Shown in pieces: positions 27,713-35,452 of a stretch of DNA of 40,492 nucleotides. The DNA is taken from assembly GCA_021776435.1 (NCBI GenBank), contig JAJFFW010000119.1, forward strand, positions 1 to 40,492. Reading direction: 5' to 3'. A program made the translations under genes and the position numbers. Below the pieces are notes generated by a model that made no database searches, was not told the origin of the DNA, and saw only the letters and a program-made list of their open reading frames with translations. The first letter of the stretch is position 1, and each line of letters opens with the position of its first letter. The DNA is from Parvularculaceae bacterium. Lineage in GTDB: Bacteria > Pseudomonadota > Alphaproteobacteria > Caulobacterales > Parvularculaceae.

Positions 27713-28180
27713 TCATTTCCTCAGAGCGGTGAATTGCGGTGCGTAACGCCAGAAGGTCGATATTAATAAAGCCATGGGAGGTCCAACGATCAGTCCAAAA
27801 ATAATCGCCGTCAAATGTACACCAACTTCGTCCGGGTGAATCTTAGAATATTCTTCGGCGAGAACCCAATACACTACTCCATGAAACAACCCGGTAACCA
27901 GTGGGTATCTGGCAAACATTCCGGGTCCCACTGGCCGTTCGTTGAAACGCCAATAGGCGAAACCCCAACCGACCCAAGAGCCGAATAAGAAACCCCAAAC
28001 TAGCGTGACGCCCCACATCATTATGCTGATAGTGCGTAATTCACCTATCTCCTCAGAGTTGCCAAATATTAGGACCAATGGCAGCATAAACATGGTAAGC
28101 AATGGAAAAAACATTGCTGGCCGAATAACCGTAGACCAAAATGTTCGACCAAAGACGAAATTTAACATAACGCCCTGCAT
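27713..28180 (-). CDS. Unknown four-helix membrane protein, 155 aa
   Basis: I do not recognise this protein. It has four hydrophobic stretches: FFPLLTMFMLPLVLIFG, MMWGVTLVWGFLFGSWVGW, a short one around LFHGVVYWVLAEEY, and AIIFGLIVGPPMALLIS. The frame opens further upstream at 28234, but those 18 codons (PHPEVRAKRASKDG) are read-through of a palindromic repeat, a known source of false N-termini. I place the start at ATG 28180, seven bases after AAGGA, which is itself the tip of that repeat; ATG 28168 is the alternative. It lies between gcdH and the thiolase but no functional link is evident. Confidence 0.62.
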   Translation of the reverse strand: MQGVMLNFVFGRTFWSTVIRPAMFFPLLTMFMLPLVLIFGNSEEIGELRTISIMMWGVTLVWGFLFGSWVGWGFAYWRFNERPVGPGMFARYPLVTGLFHGVVYWVLAEEYSKIHPDEVGVHLTAIIFGLIVGPPMALLISTFWRYAPQFTALRK

Positions 28181-28185
28181 GCTGC

Positions 28186-28285
28186 CATCCTTCGAGGCTC
28201 GCTTCGCTCGCACCTCAGGATGAGGGTTAAACACTATCAGTCCTCATCCTGAGGTGCCTTCACGAAGTGAAAGCCTCAAAGGATG
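28186..28285. repeat. Palindromic dispersed repeat (HPEVRAKRAS type)
   Basis: Arms 28186-28225 and 28242-28285 are imperfect inverted copies, identical at their ends (CATCCTT/T..GAGGCT outside, CACCTCAGGATGAGG inside) and different in small inner hairpins, with a 16-base spacer. The pattern is a well-known kind of alphaproteobacterial intergenic repeat. One arm tip provides the ribosome site of the membrane protein gene. Confidence 0.85.
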
Positions 28286-28299
28286 ATGTCAGGCACACA

Positions 28300-29487
28300 T
28301 TAAACCAACTCCAGCGCAACACTCGTCGCTTCGCCGCCGCCGATGCACAGACTAGCAAGGCCCTTTTTACCACCGGTTTTTTGCAGCGCCGCGATCAGCG
28401 TAACCAGTATGCGCGCGCCAGACGCGCCAATCGGATGACCGAGCGCAATCGCCCCGCCATGAATATTGACCTTGTCGGCCGACAGATCGTGCTCGCGCAT
28501 CGCCGCCAGCGGCACCACGGAGAACGCCTCGTTAATCTCAAAAAGATCAATGTCCCTCGCCGTCCAACCCGCTCTTTCCAAAACTTTACGAATCGACTCG
28601 ATCGGGGCGGTGGTGAACCAGTCCGGCGCCTGGGCATGAGTCGAATGAGCGATGATGGTCGCGAGCGGCGTCAAGCCGCGCTTTTCGGCCTCGGACCGGC
28701 GCATCAGGATGAGCGCCGCCGCGCCGTCAGAGATCGCCGAAGCATTACCGGCCGTCACCGTACCGTCTTTTTCAAAAGCTGCGCGCAATTGTGGGATCTT
28801 TTCCGCATTCACCAGGCCTGGCTTTTCGTCATCGACCACAATCATAACGCCCTTGCGGGTTTTCACCTCGACAGGAACAATTTCCCCTTTAAACGACCCA
28901 TCCTTAATCGCAGTCTGCGCACGGGTGACAGACCTGATCGAATATTCATCCTGATCTTCACGAGAAAATTTCCACTCGCGCGCGCACATTTCAGCGAATA
29001 CTCCCATCGCTTTACCGCGATCATAGGCATCTTCAAGTCCGTCACGGGCCATGTGGTCAACAACCTGCCCGTGTCCGTATTTAATACCTGAGCGGCCTGA
29101 AGGCAGCAGATGCGGCGCGTTGGTCATCGCCTCCATTCCGCCGGCGACAACGATCTGGTTGGTCCCGGCCACGATCGAGTCACAGCCCATCATCACGGCC
29201 TTCATGCCTGATCCACACATCTTGTTGAGCGTCACACAGCCGGTCGACAAAGGAACACCAGAGGCGAGCGCGGCTTGGCGCGCTGGAGCCTGACCGAGCC
29301 CCGCGGGCAAAACGCAGCCCATCATCACCTCGTCAACGGCGTCGGCCTCGACACCGCCACGCTCCAGCGCTGCGGAAATTGACCGGGCGCCAAGCTCAGT
29401 CGCCGCCACGCCAGTGAAGGCGCCTAAAAAATTTCCGATTGGCGTGCGCGCCATGCCGACGATTACAATGGGGTCCTGTTGGGTCAT
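28300..29487 (-). CDS. Acetyl-CoA C-acyltransferase (thiolase), 395 aa
   Basis: A biosynthetic/degradative thiolase of the PhaA/AtoB type that condenses two acetyl-CoA or splits acetoacetyl-CoA. The nucleophilic Cys is in LNKMCGSGMKAVMMG (about residue 89). NEAFSVVPLAAM, GGAIALGHPIGASGARI (catalytic His) and SLCIGGGEATSVALE (second Cys) are all present. Length is typical. AAGGAA lies about 8 bases before the ATG. With gcdH it would finish the route glutaryl-CoA to crotonyl-CoA to acetyl-CoA, although the intermediate hydratase and dehydrogenase are not here. Confidence 0.92.
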   Translation of the reverse strand: MTQQDPIVIVGMARTPIGNFLGAFTGVAATELGARSISAALERGGVEADAVDEVMMGCVLPAGLGQAPARQAALASGVPLSTGCVTLNKMCGSGMKAVMMGCDSIVAGTNQIVVAGGMEAMTNAPHLLPSGRSGIKYGHGQVVDHMARDGLEDAYDRGKAMGVFAEMCAREWKFSREDQDEYSIRSVTRAQTAIKDGSFKGEIVPVEVKTRKGVMIVVDDEKPGLVNAEKIPQLRAAFEKDGTVTAGNASAISDGAAALILMRRSEAEKRGLTPLATIIAHSTHAQAPDWFTTAPIESIRKVLERAGWTARDIDLFEINEAFSVVPLAAMREHDLSADKVNIHGGAIALGHPIGASGARILVTLIAALQKTGGKKGLASLCIGGGEATSVALELV

Positions 29488-29500
29488 GATGTCGTTTCCT

Positions 29501-30580
29501 TTAAGCCAGCATGGCTCTTGATTCAGCTTCAGCTTTTTGAGCAGCTTTGGCTACAACTTCCATTGCAAGTTGGTCAGCAATAGCGCCTGTTGGTCGATTC
29601 TCAGCCTTCGACCGCGTGAAAATTTCGTCCAGCGTATCGCTGATACGATCGATGCGCATGGAAAGTTCTTGTGCGGTCCACTGACCCAGAATTTCAAGCC
29701 CAACGCTGATGACTCCGGCCGCGTTGATGACATAGTCAGGCGCATAGAGCACATCGCGATCGTTCAGCGCCTGGTCCATGTCCGGTGTGAGAAGCTGATT
29801 GTTGGCGGAGCCAGCAATGACTTTCGCTGATAACCGGTCGATGGAGTGGACGTTAATTGACCCCCCCATTGCGCACGGCGCGAAAATATCCACGTTCGCG
29901 GCGATGGCGTCATCTGGCGAAACCCGCTCGGCGCCAAAATTCTCAACCGCTTGAGAAACTGCACTTTCGTTTATATCGGCGACGACAAGTTTTGCGCCCT
30001 CCTTATGGAGGAGCCTCGCGAGTTCCATACCGACGGCCCCAACACCGAGAACACAAACACGAAGGTCTTTCAGTGTCTCAGCGCCCAGACGTGCACGCGC
30101 AGCCGCTTGAACACCGCGCCACACACCGCGCGCCGTAAACGGTGAAGGGTTCCCGCCAGTGCCCCCTTTTGCAGCAATCCCAGCCGCATACTGAGTCACT
30201 TCACGCATCGTTTGAATATCGTCTTCGGTGACGCCAGAATCTTCCGCCGTGTAATAGAGCCCCCCTAAGCTTTCGACCGCTCGACCGAAGGCATGCAACA
30301 ATTCTGGCGTTTTATCTTTGCGAGGATCAGCAAATATGACTGCCTTACCGCCCCCGAAGGGAATGCCGCCCAACGCATTTTTGAATGTCATACCGCGTGA
30401 CAGGCGTTTCGCGTCCTCTAACCCTTCACCAAAGCTGGCATAGGGTCTGATCCTGCAACCACCGCATGCCGGACCAAGCGTCGCATCGTGCACGGATATA
30501 ATGGCGTTTAGACCGGCGTTCGCATCTTCAAAATGAACAACTTTGAGCCAACCATCGACAGGCACGACTTGGGTTTTCAT
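29501..30580 (-). CDS. Leucine-type amino acid dehydrogenase, 359 aa
   Basis: A Glu/Leu/Phe/Val dehydrogenase family member, NAD-dependent, turning a branched-chain or aromatic amino acid into its keto acid. GMTFKNALGGIPFGGGKAVI contains the two key lysines at 67 and 79, matching Lys68 and Lys80 of Bacillus leucine dehydrogenase. TAEDSGVTEDDIQTM carries the catalytic Asp. The nucleotide motif is VCVLGVGAVGMELARLL. Leucine, valine or phenylalanine as substrate cannot be separated by eye. GAGGAAG precedes the ATG. It is divergent from an Lrp/AsnC regulator, which probably controls it. Confidence 0.9.
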   Translation of the reverse strand: MKTQVVPVDGWLKVVHFEDANAGLNAIISVHDATLGPACGGCRIRPYASFGEGLEDAKRLSRGMTFKNALGGIPFGGGKAVIFADPRKDKTPELLHAFGRAVESLGGLYYTAEDSGVTEDDIQTMREVTQYAAGIAAKGGTGGNPSPFTARGVWRGVQAAARARLGAETLKDLRVCVLGVGAVGMELARLLHKEGAKLVVADINESAVSQAVENFGAERVSPDDAIAANVDIFAPCAMGGSINVHSIDRLSAKVIAGSANNQLLTPDMDQALNDRDVLYAPDYVINAAGVISVGLEILGQWTAQELSMRIDRISDTLDEIFTRSKAENRPTGAIADQLAMEVVAKAAQKAEAESRAMLA

Positions 30581-30682
30581 ATCTCTTCCTCACCGGTTGA
30601 TTCCGTTGCTTAACGTGTAGATAGCTGCGTGACTATACGCTTGGCCGTCCGAAACTTTCCGCCAAATACAGTGCGGGAGAGC

Positions 30683-30709
30683 TTGACGATTAGCAGAAAA
30701 TGCTAAATA
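30683..30709 (+). promoter_or_regulatory. Probable lrp promoter containing the operator
   Basis: TTGACG (30683-30688) is a near-consensus -35 box. TAAATA (30704-30709) can serve as -10 with 15-base spacing, slightly short. Transcription would begin about 20 bases before the lrp ATG. The palindrome at 30690-30706 sits between and over these boxes. Confidence 0.45.
30690..30706. promoter_or_regulatory. Lrp-like operator palindrome
   Basis: TTAGCA-GAAAA-TGCTAA is a perfect 6-bp-arm inverted repeat with a 5-base A-rich centre. Its inner 15 bases match the E. coli Lrp consensus YAGHAWATTWTDCTR at 12 of 15 positions by my count. It lies in the gap between the divergent dehydrogenase and lrp genes, where an Lrp-family protein would bind. 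Confidence 0.6.
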
Positions 30710-30735
30710 CATATCATCTTCTAGGAAAGATACCC

Positions 30736-31215
30736 ATGAAGCTCGATCACATCGACCACAACATATTGAAACACCTTCAGGAAAATGCGCGGATCACGAA
30801 TGCAGATCTGGCGGACAAAGTCGGTCTGTCACCGACTCCATGTCTTCGGCGATTAAGGCGGCTCGAATCCGATGGAATCATTCGCGGTTATCACACCGAA
30901 GTGAACCGCGAAGCACTGGGCGTCAATGTGACCGTCATCATCCTTGTCAAGCTGGAGCGCGAAGACGACCACACGCTTCGCGAATTCGAGGCGGCCATCA
31001 AGAAACGGCCCGAAGTGATGGAGTGTTATCTCGTTACCGGTAAATTCGATTATTTCATCCGTGTCGCAATCCCAAGTCTTACAGCTTACGAGAATTTCCT
31101 GTCGGAAACGATCCTCCGAATGCCGAATATCGCAACGGTGGAATCAAGTTTCACGTTGCGTGAAGTAGAGCGAAAAGTCGCTCTGCCTTTGCCAATGTCA
31201 AGCGTTAAAACTTAA
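30736..31215 (+). CDS. Lrp/AsnC family transcriptional regulator, 159 aa
   Basis: An N-terminal winged helix-turn-helix (DHIDHNILKHLQENARITNA, LSPTPCLRRLRRLESDGII) is followed by the ligand-binding RAM/AsnC domain (MECYLVTGKFDYFIRVAI). Lrp-type proteins form octamers and sense amino acids, often leucine. I chose ATG 30736 because AGGA lies 9 bases upstream and the sequence begins as the family does; the longer frame from 30700 adds 12 unlikely residues. The gene is divergent from the leucine-type dehydrogenase and convergent with astB, so both are candidate targets. A self-binding site is visible in its own promoter. Confidence 0.92.
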   Translation: MKLDHIDHNILKHLQENARITNADLADKVGLSPTPCLRRLRRLESDGIIRGYHTEVNREALGVNVTVIILVKLEREDDHTLREFEAAIKKRPEVMECYLVTGKFDYFIRVAIPSLTAYENFLSETILRMPNIATVESSFTLREVERKVALPLPMSSVKT

Positions 31216-31220
31216 CGCTT
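31200..31220. terminator. Possible bidirectional terminator lrp / astB
   Basis: AAGCGTTAA-AAC-TTAACGCTT is a perfect 9-bp stem with a 3-base loop. It includes the last codons and stop of lrp and ends just before the astB stop. A mildly T-rich stretch follows on the plus strand, but no true T run on either side. It is the only hairpin seen at a convergent gene junction in this window. Confidence 0.45.
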
Positions 31221-31221
31221 C

Positions 31222-32529
31222 TTATCGTTGAAAATCGTAAAAGGCGCCCATGCCGAGAAGATCGGTGAGCGCCTGCATTGCCGCAAAGCTCTCATCCATA
31301 AAGCTTGGATCGCGCAGATCGTCCGGGATGACACGGTCACGATAATGCGCATTCACCCAGGATTCGAGTTTTGAAATCTTCTCGTCATTGAGAAGGAAGT
31401 TCTGGTTGGCGGCAATCGCTTCTTCATTTGAAAGCACAACGCGCAATCGCAGACAGGCGGGTCCGCCGCCATTGCGCATGCTTTCGCGCACATTTTTGAA
31501 CACCAGCCGGTTGATCGGATTGTTTTGAGCAACGGTATCTTCGAGGAATGCTTGTACACGCGGATTATCTTCCGACTCTTTTGGCAAGATCAGCGCCATT
31601 TCCCCGCCTGGTAGTGTCACGAGCTGTGAATTGAAGAGATAGGATTTCACCGCATCCTCAAGTGTAACCTTGCTAGTGGGCGCTTCGACAATCTCGACAA
31701 ACGACGCAGCGGCGCGAATAGCCTCATAGGCCGCTTTTGGGTCTGCAAAGCTTTGTTCGTGCAGGAATAATACCGTTCCGTTCGCAACGCCGACGACGTC
31801 ATTATGAAAAGCGCCGGCGTCAAGCGCCGCCTTCGATTGCTGAATGAAGACCGTTTTATCCGGATTGAGCAGATGATTGCGTGCAACCGCTTGGCTAGCG
31901 CATTTTTTCTGACGTGCGGGAAACTTATCACCATCCTCGCCATAAACGAAAAGATGGACACCCAGTTTCCCGTGACCTTCCGCAAGACGGCCATGATTGG
32001 CCGCCCCTTCATCGCCAAAATGCATCGCCCCCGGCAATGGCGGGTGATGGGTAAAATGTTGATCGCTATCGAAAATATGCTTGAGCACCCGCGCGGTTGT
32101 ATCCGCCTCTATGGAGCGATGAAAATTTGCCGCCAAATTGGCCGGTGTGAAATGCACCTTACCGTCGGCTGTATCCGGCGACGGCGCCACCGTGCCCGCA
32201 TTCGCCGTCCACATGGTTGAGGCCGCGTAGCAATTCGCGAGGAGTTGCGGTGCAGTCTTGGCCGCTTTTTCGATGATCTGCTTGTCAGCCCCGGAAAACC
32301 CAAGCGCGCGCAATGTTTTTAAATGTGGCCGGTCCTGCGGCGGCAGGAAGCCCTGCCCCAAGCCGAGCTCCATCGCGGCGCGCATTTTGGCGAGCCCCTG
32401 CAGCGCCGCCGCGCGCGGGTTCGACGCGGCGCCCTTATTGGTCGCCGATGCGAGATTGCCGAAGCTAAGCCCCGCATAATTATGGGTCGGACCGATTAAG
32501 CCGTCGAAATTGAATTCCGTGTGGGTCAT
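31222..32529 (-). CDS. astB: N-succinylarginine dihydrolase, 435 aa
   Basis: The second step of the arginine succinyltransferase (AST) pathway: N2-succinylarginine to succinylornithine, two NH3 and CO2. FNFDGLIGPTHNYAGLSFGN at the N-terminus, LPGAMHFGDEGAANHGRL, GAFHNDVVGVANG and NGGGPACLRLRVVLS match E. coli AstB, with the catalytic Cys at residue 359. Length is normal. GAGGAG lies 4-5 bases before the ATG. Between it and the rest of the ast operon lie a palindromic repeat and a decayed astB 5' end. Confidence 0.95.
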   Translation of the reverse strand: MTHTEFNFDGLIGPTHNYAGLSFGNLASATNKGAASNPRAAALQGLAKMRAAMELGLGQGFLPPQDRPHLKTLRALGFSGADKQIIEKAAKTAPQLLANCYAASTMWTANAGTVAPSPDTADGKVHFTPANLAANFHRSIEADTTARVLKHIFDSDQHFTHHPPLPGAMHFGDEGAANHGRLAEGHGKLGVHLFVYGEDGDKFPARQKKCASQAVARNHLLNPDKTVFIQQSKAALDAGAFHNDVVGVANGTVLFLHEQSFADPKAAYEAIRAAASFVEIVEAPTSKVTLEDAVKSYLFNSQLVTLPGGEMALILPKESEDNPRVQAFLEDTVAQNNPINRLVFKNVRESMRNGGGPACLRLRVVLSNEEAIAANQNFLLNDEKISKLESWVNAHYRDRVIPDDLRDPSFMDESFAAMQALTDLLGMGAFYDFQR

Positions 32530-32544
32530 GCGTCTCCTCTTTCT

Positions 32545-32664
32545 TCCTTCTCCCCATCGGGGAGATGGTGGCCCGAAGGCCCGGATGAGGGGGAAGAAGC
32601 GCCGGTCATTATTCTCACCGCCTCTTCCCCCTCATCCTAACCCTCTCCCCAAAGGGGAGAGGGA
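32545..32664. repeat. Palindromic repeat (PHPNPLPKGERE type) in ast operon
   Basis: A perfect 15-bp inverted repeat (32583-32597 and 32623-32637, GGATGAGGGGGAAGA and its complement) is flanked by two short hairpins, CTCCCC-ATC-GGGGAG (32550-32564) and TCTCCCC-AAA-GGGGAGA (32644-32660). Read as protein it gives PPHPNPLPKGERE, a familiar spurious peptide of dispersed repeats. It separates intact astB from its decayed copy. Confidence 0.8.
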
Positions 32665-32693
32665 ATTATCCCGCCCATGCCGCAGCGACTGCA

Positions 32694-32744
32694 TTTATGC
32701 GTCAAACCAATCAGGCCGTCGAAATTGTATTCCGTGTAGGTCAT
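32694..32744 (-). pseudogene. Decayed duplicate of the astB 5' end
   Basis: Starting from ATG 32744 the minus strand reads MTYTEYNFDGLIGLTHK, against MTHTEFNFDGLIGPTHN of intact astB 215 bases away. The 17 codons agree at 42 of 51 bases, and several differences are synonymous. Similarity stops there and the frame ends in the repeat. The ATG overlaps the stop of the small membrane protein gene as ATGA, the layout of a real operon junction, so this may be the original astB start. Confidence 0.75.
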
Positions 32745-32968
32745 TTGCTTTTAAATTTTGCAAGCAACGATTGAAAAACCATCGCCAGGCTAGCGAGCAC
32801 CGCTGGCACACCAAGAATAAGGATTAGGAAAATTCCAATCCGTTCCCAAATGTTTTGCAGCGCCTGGCGAGGCGATTCGATTTCGTTATCTCCGATGATC
32901 TGAAAGGCAGACACTAAAAGCAATGCTAAAAGAAACACCGCGTAAAGTAGAAAAAATCTTTTTAGCAT
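32741..32968 (-). CDS. Small two-helix membrane protein in the ast operon, 75 aa
   Basis: I do not recognise this protein. It starts MLKRFFLLYAVFLLALLLVS, a membrane helix after two positive residues, continues with a polar loop (DNEIESPRQALQNIWERI), and has a second helix IGIFLILILGVPAVLASLAM before a basic tail AKFKSK. The ATG at 32968 overlaps the last seven bases of astD, and the stop overlaps the ATG of the astB remnant. Both overlaps argue for a translated gene of the operon rather than chance. A longer frame to 33043 would overlap astD much more and is less likely. The role is unknown; an inner-membrane location is inferred. Confidence 0.65.
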   Translation of the reverse strand: MLKRFFLLYAVFLLALLLVSAFQIIGDNEIESPRQALQNIWERIGIFLILILGVPAVLASLAMVFQSLLAKFKSK

Positions 32969-34431
32969 ACCGAAATACCCACCTGCCTTTCCGGCATTGC
33001 GAGCAGCGCTTCCCCCTCCATCGACGCCACAGGATAGGCGCAATAGTCAGCCGCATAATAAGCGCTTGGGCGATGGTTGCCGGAATGGCCGATGCCGCCA
33101 AAGGGCGCCGCGCCCGACGCGCCAGTTGTCTGACGGTTCCAGTTGACGATGCCAGCTTGAGAGCGCAGGCGGAACTTCTCCCATTTCGATTTATCATCTG
33201 ACAAGAGCCCGGCTGACAGGCCAAAGCTAGTGGCGTTCGCACGCGTAATCGCGGCGTCAAAGTCTTTCACCCGCCAGACCTTCAAAAACGGCCCGAAATG
33301 TTCTTCATCAGAGACGTGTTCGGCCCGCGTAACATCGAGAATGCCTGGCGTCACGAAGGCCTTGTCTTCTTCGCGCAGACTCAAATTGCGGATCGGCTCG
33401 CCGCCCTGCTCAGTCATGCGGTCAAAAGCGCGCTCCAGTCCCGCAGCAATCTGGGGCGAAATCACCGGTCCCATAAAGGGTTGCGGATCGGCAAATGGCT
33501 GATCGATAATCAGCCGGTCAGTAAGCTTTGTCAGGGCATCAAGGGCTTTGTCGCCAGCGGCGCCTTCAGGCAGGATCAACCTGCGCGCGCACGTGCAGCG
33601 TTGGCCGGACGTCAAAAACGCTGACTGCACGACAGCGAACGCCGCTGCATTCACATCATCCGTATCCCACCAAATCAGTGGATTATTACCGCCAAGTTCA
33701 AGTGCAAGGATAACATCAAGGCGATCGGCAAACATCTTGTTGATAGCAAGCCCCGTGCGATAGCCGCCGGTGAACAGAATGCCGTTGACGCCGTCGGCCC
33801 CGGTCAGCGCTTCACCGGTCTCGCGCCCACCCTGCACCAGATTAACGACGCCCGCGGGCAGGCCCGCTTCCAACATACGCTCCACCATAAACGCACCTGG
33901 CGAGGGGGTCTGTTCCGACGGTTTAAAGACAATTGTATTGCCCGCGATCAGCGCCGGAACCATGTGCCCATTGGCCAGGTGAACCGGGAAATTATAGGGG
34001 CCGAGAACCGCCATAACGCCATGCGGCCTATGTCGTAAAATGCCACGGGTTGCGCCGCTTGCCGTTTCTTTCTCGCCGGTGCGCTCGTGATAGGCGCGTA
34101 TTGAAATATCAACTTTGCCCGCAACCGCTGCTGCTTCTGTTTTTGCTTCCCAAAAGGGTTTGCCGTTTTCGCGCGAAATCAGCCTCGCCAGTTCCTCTGC
34201 GTCGCGTTTAATGATGTCACGATAACGCTCCATCACCGCTATACGATCAGTAAGCGGTGTCAGGGCCCATTTTTCAAAAGCCCCATGCGCCGCCTTAACT
34301 GCGTCATCAACGTCATCGCGTGTTGCACTGGCGCCCTTCCAGATTTCCGCACCCGTCGATGGGTCGAAACTTGAAAACGCCGTACCAGCGCCGTCTCGCC
34401 ATGCGCCATTGATCAGAATTTTATTTGTCAT
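32962..34431 (-). CDS. astD: Succinylglutamate semialdehyde dehydrogenase, 489 aa
   Basis: An NAD-dependent aldehyde dehydrogenase, fourth step of the AST pathway. The catalytic Cys is in SGQRCTCARRLI, the general base Glu in ALELGGNNPLIW, and the cofactor segment is GPYNFPVHLANGHMVPALIAGN. FKPSEQTPSPG and PFGGIGHSGNHRPSAYYAADY are typical of AstD. I chose ATG 34431 (MTNKILINGAWRDG), which lies four bases after the astA stop; the longer frame runs back into astA. Length agrees with E. coli AstD (492). Confidence 0.94.
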   Translation of the reverse strand: MTNKILINGAWRDGAGTAFSSFDPSTGAEIWKGASATRDDVDDAVKAAHGAFEKWALTPLTDRIAVMERYRDIIKRDAEELARLISRENGKPFWEAKTEAAAVAGKVDISIRAYHERTGEKETASGATRGILRHRPHGVMAVLGPYNFPVHLANGHMVPALIAGNTIVFKPSEQTPSPGAFMVERMLEAGLPAGVVNLVQGGRETGEALTGADGVNGILFTGGYRTGLAINKMFADRLDVILALELGGNNPLIWWDTDDVNAAAFAVVQSAFLTSGQRCTCARRLILPEGAAGDKALDALTKLTDRLIIDQPFADPQPFMGPVISPQIAAGLERAFDRMTEQGGEPIRNLSLREEDKAFVTPGILDVTRAEHVSDEEHFGPFLKVWRVKDFDAAITRANATSFGLSAGLLSDDKSKWEKFRLRSQAGIVNWNRQTTGASGAAPFGGIGHSGNHRPSAYYAADYCAYPVASMEGEALLAMPERQVGISVC

Positions 34432-34435
34432 TTTT

Positions 34436-35452
34436 TCACCAAGCCACGGCGCGAACACTCTCGCCTTTTTTAACGCCCAATATCGCAGCAGTGTCTTCAT
34501 CAATGGTCATTTGATCATTGTTGAGGACGGCACGAGCACGCACGCATCTGAATTTTGACAACCTGCCAGCGACGATCAGCTTTTGCGGCGCCCCTTCGCT
34601 GACTTCCCCTACGTCGGCGATTTGGTAGATCTCGCTCTCACGAACTGTCTTGATGTCTTCAATTCCGGCATCGACGACGGGTCCGCCGTCAAACACATCA
34701 ATATATCCCCGATAGACGAACCCCTCACGAAGTAACATGTCATAAGCGGGGATGGCGTTATTGTGGGGTTTGCCCAAAATATCTCTTGCTTCCTTAGGCA
34801 ACAACGCCGCGTAAATCGGATGGCGCGGCATAAGGTCGGCGATAAATTGGTTTCCCATAACTGAATTGGCCACATCCGCCGCTTCAAACTCCATGTCAAA
34901 GAAGGGTTTTCCTATCGCCTCCCAAAACGGCTGCTCGCCATTGGGCCCACGCCAGCCGCGAAGCTCTGCGCATACGGGATCCGCAATAAGATCACGATGC
35001 TGAGCAATAAACAAATATCGGGCGCGCGAAAGAATTTTCCCGTAGCCGCCGCCGCGAGCATCCGGAGAGAGAAATAAAGAGCCCACTTCACCGTATCCGG
35101 TATAGTCATGGGTCGGCACCAGCAATCGCCGCTCAATGCGTTTCTTAAGTTGTTTTGAAGTATGCACTGATTTGTTGATGCGATAATTGACAAAGCCGTG
35201 CTCAAGCCCAATCGCCGAAAACACGGCTGATGTGCCAATCACCTTACCATCCTGTTCAAGGACCATCATATAGACCTCGCCGCCAGGCTCTGTCGCATTC
35301 GTTGCGAAACTATCCGCAGAAAAGTCGATCCGCGCACGTAATGCATCGGGCTCTGGCGGCAGGGTCGTCATGCCGCCGCCTGAGAGCTGCGCAAGCGCTA
35401 AGATTTCTTCAAAATCATCGCGCCGAACCGGGCGCAAATATGCGAGCGACAT
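34436..35452 (-). CDS. astA: Arginine N-succinyltransferase, 338 aa
   Basis: First step of the AST pathway: succinyl-CoA plus arginine. YLRPVRRDDFEEILALAQLS at the start, TGYGEVGSLFLSPDARGGGY, GKILSRARYLFIAQH and PVCAELRGW are the AstA pattern on a GNAT-like fold. Length matches the family (about 340). The ATG overlaps the stop of the upstream M20 hydrolase by one base. Only one astA gene is present, so the two-subunit AruF/AruG arrangement of Pseudomonas does not apply. Confidence 0.95.
   Translation of the reverse strand: MSLAYLRPVRRDDFEEILALAQLSGGGMTTLPPEPDALRARIDFSADSFATNATEPGGEVYMMVLEQDGKVIGTSAVFSAIGLEHGFVNYRINKSVHTSKQLKKRIERRLLVPTHDYTGYGEVGSLFLSPDARGGGYGKILSRARYLFIAQHRDLIADPVCAELRGWRGPNGEQPFWEAIGKPFFDMEFEAADVANSVMGNQFIADLMPRHPIYAALLPKEARDILGKPHNNAIPAYDMLLREGFVYRGYIDVFDGGPVVDAGIEDIKTVRESEIYQIADVGEVSEGAPQKLIVAGRLSKFRCVRARAVLNNDQMTIDEDTAAILGVKKGESVRAVAW

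Noticed and set aside
28181-28234. N-terminal extension of the unknown membrane protein
   Set aside because: The 18 extra codons come from the dispersed repeat and have no ribosome site, so the start was moved to 28180.
28267-29091. A 274-codon open frame on the plus strand opposite the thiolase gene
   Set aside because: It lies antisense to a complete thiolase with all catalytic motifs, and its translation is Arg-rich without recognisable domains.
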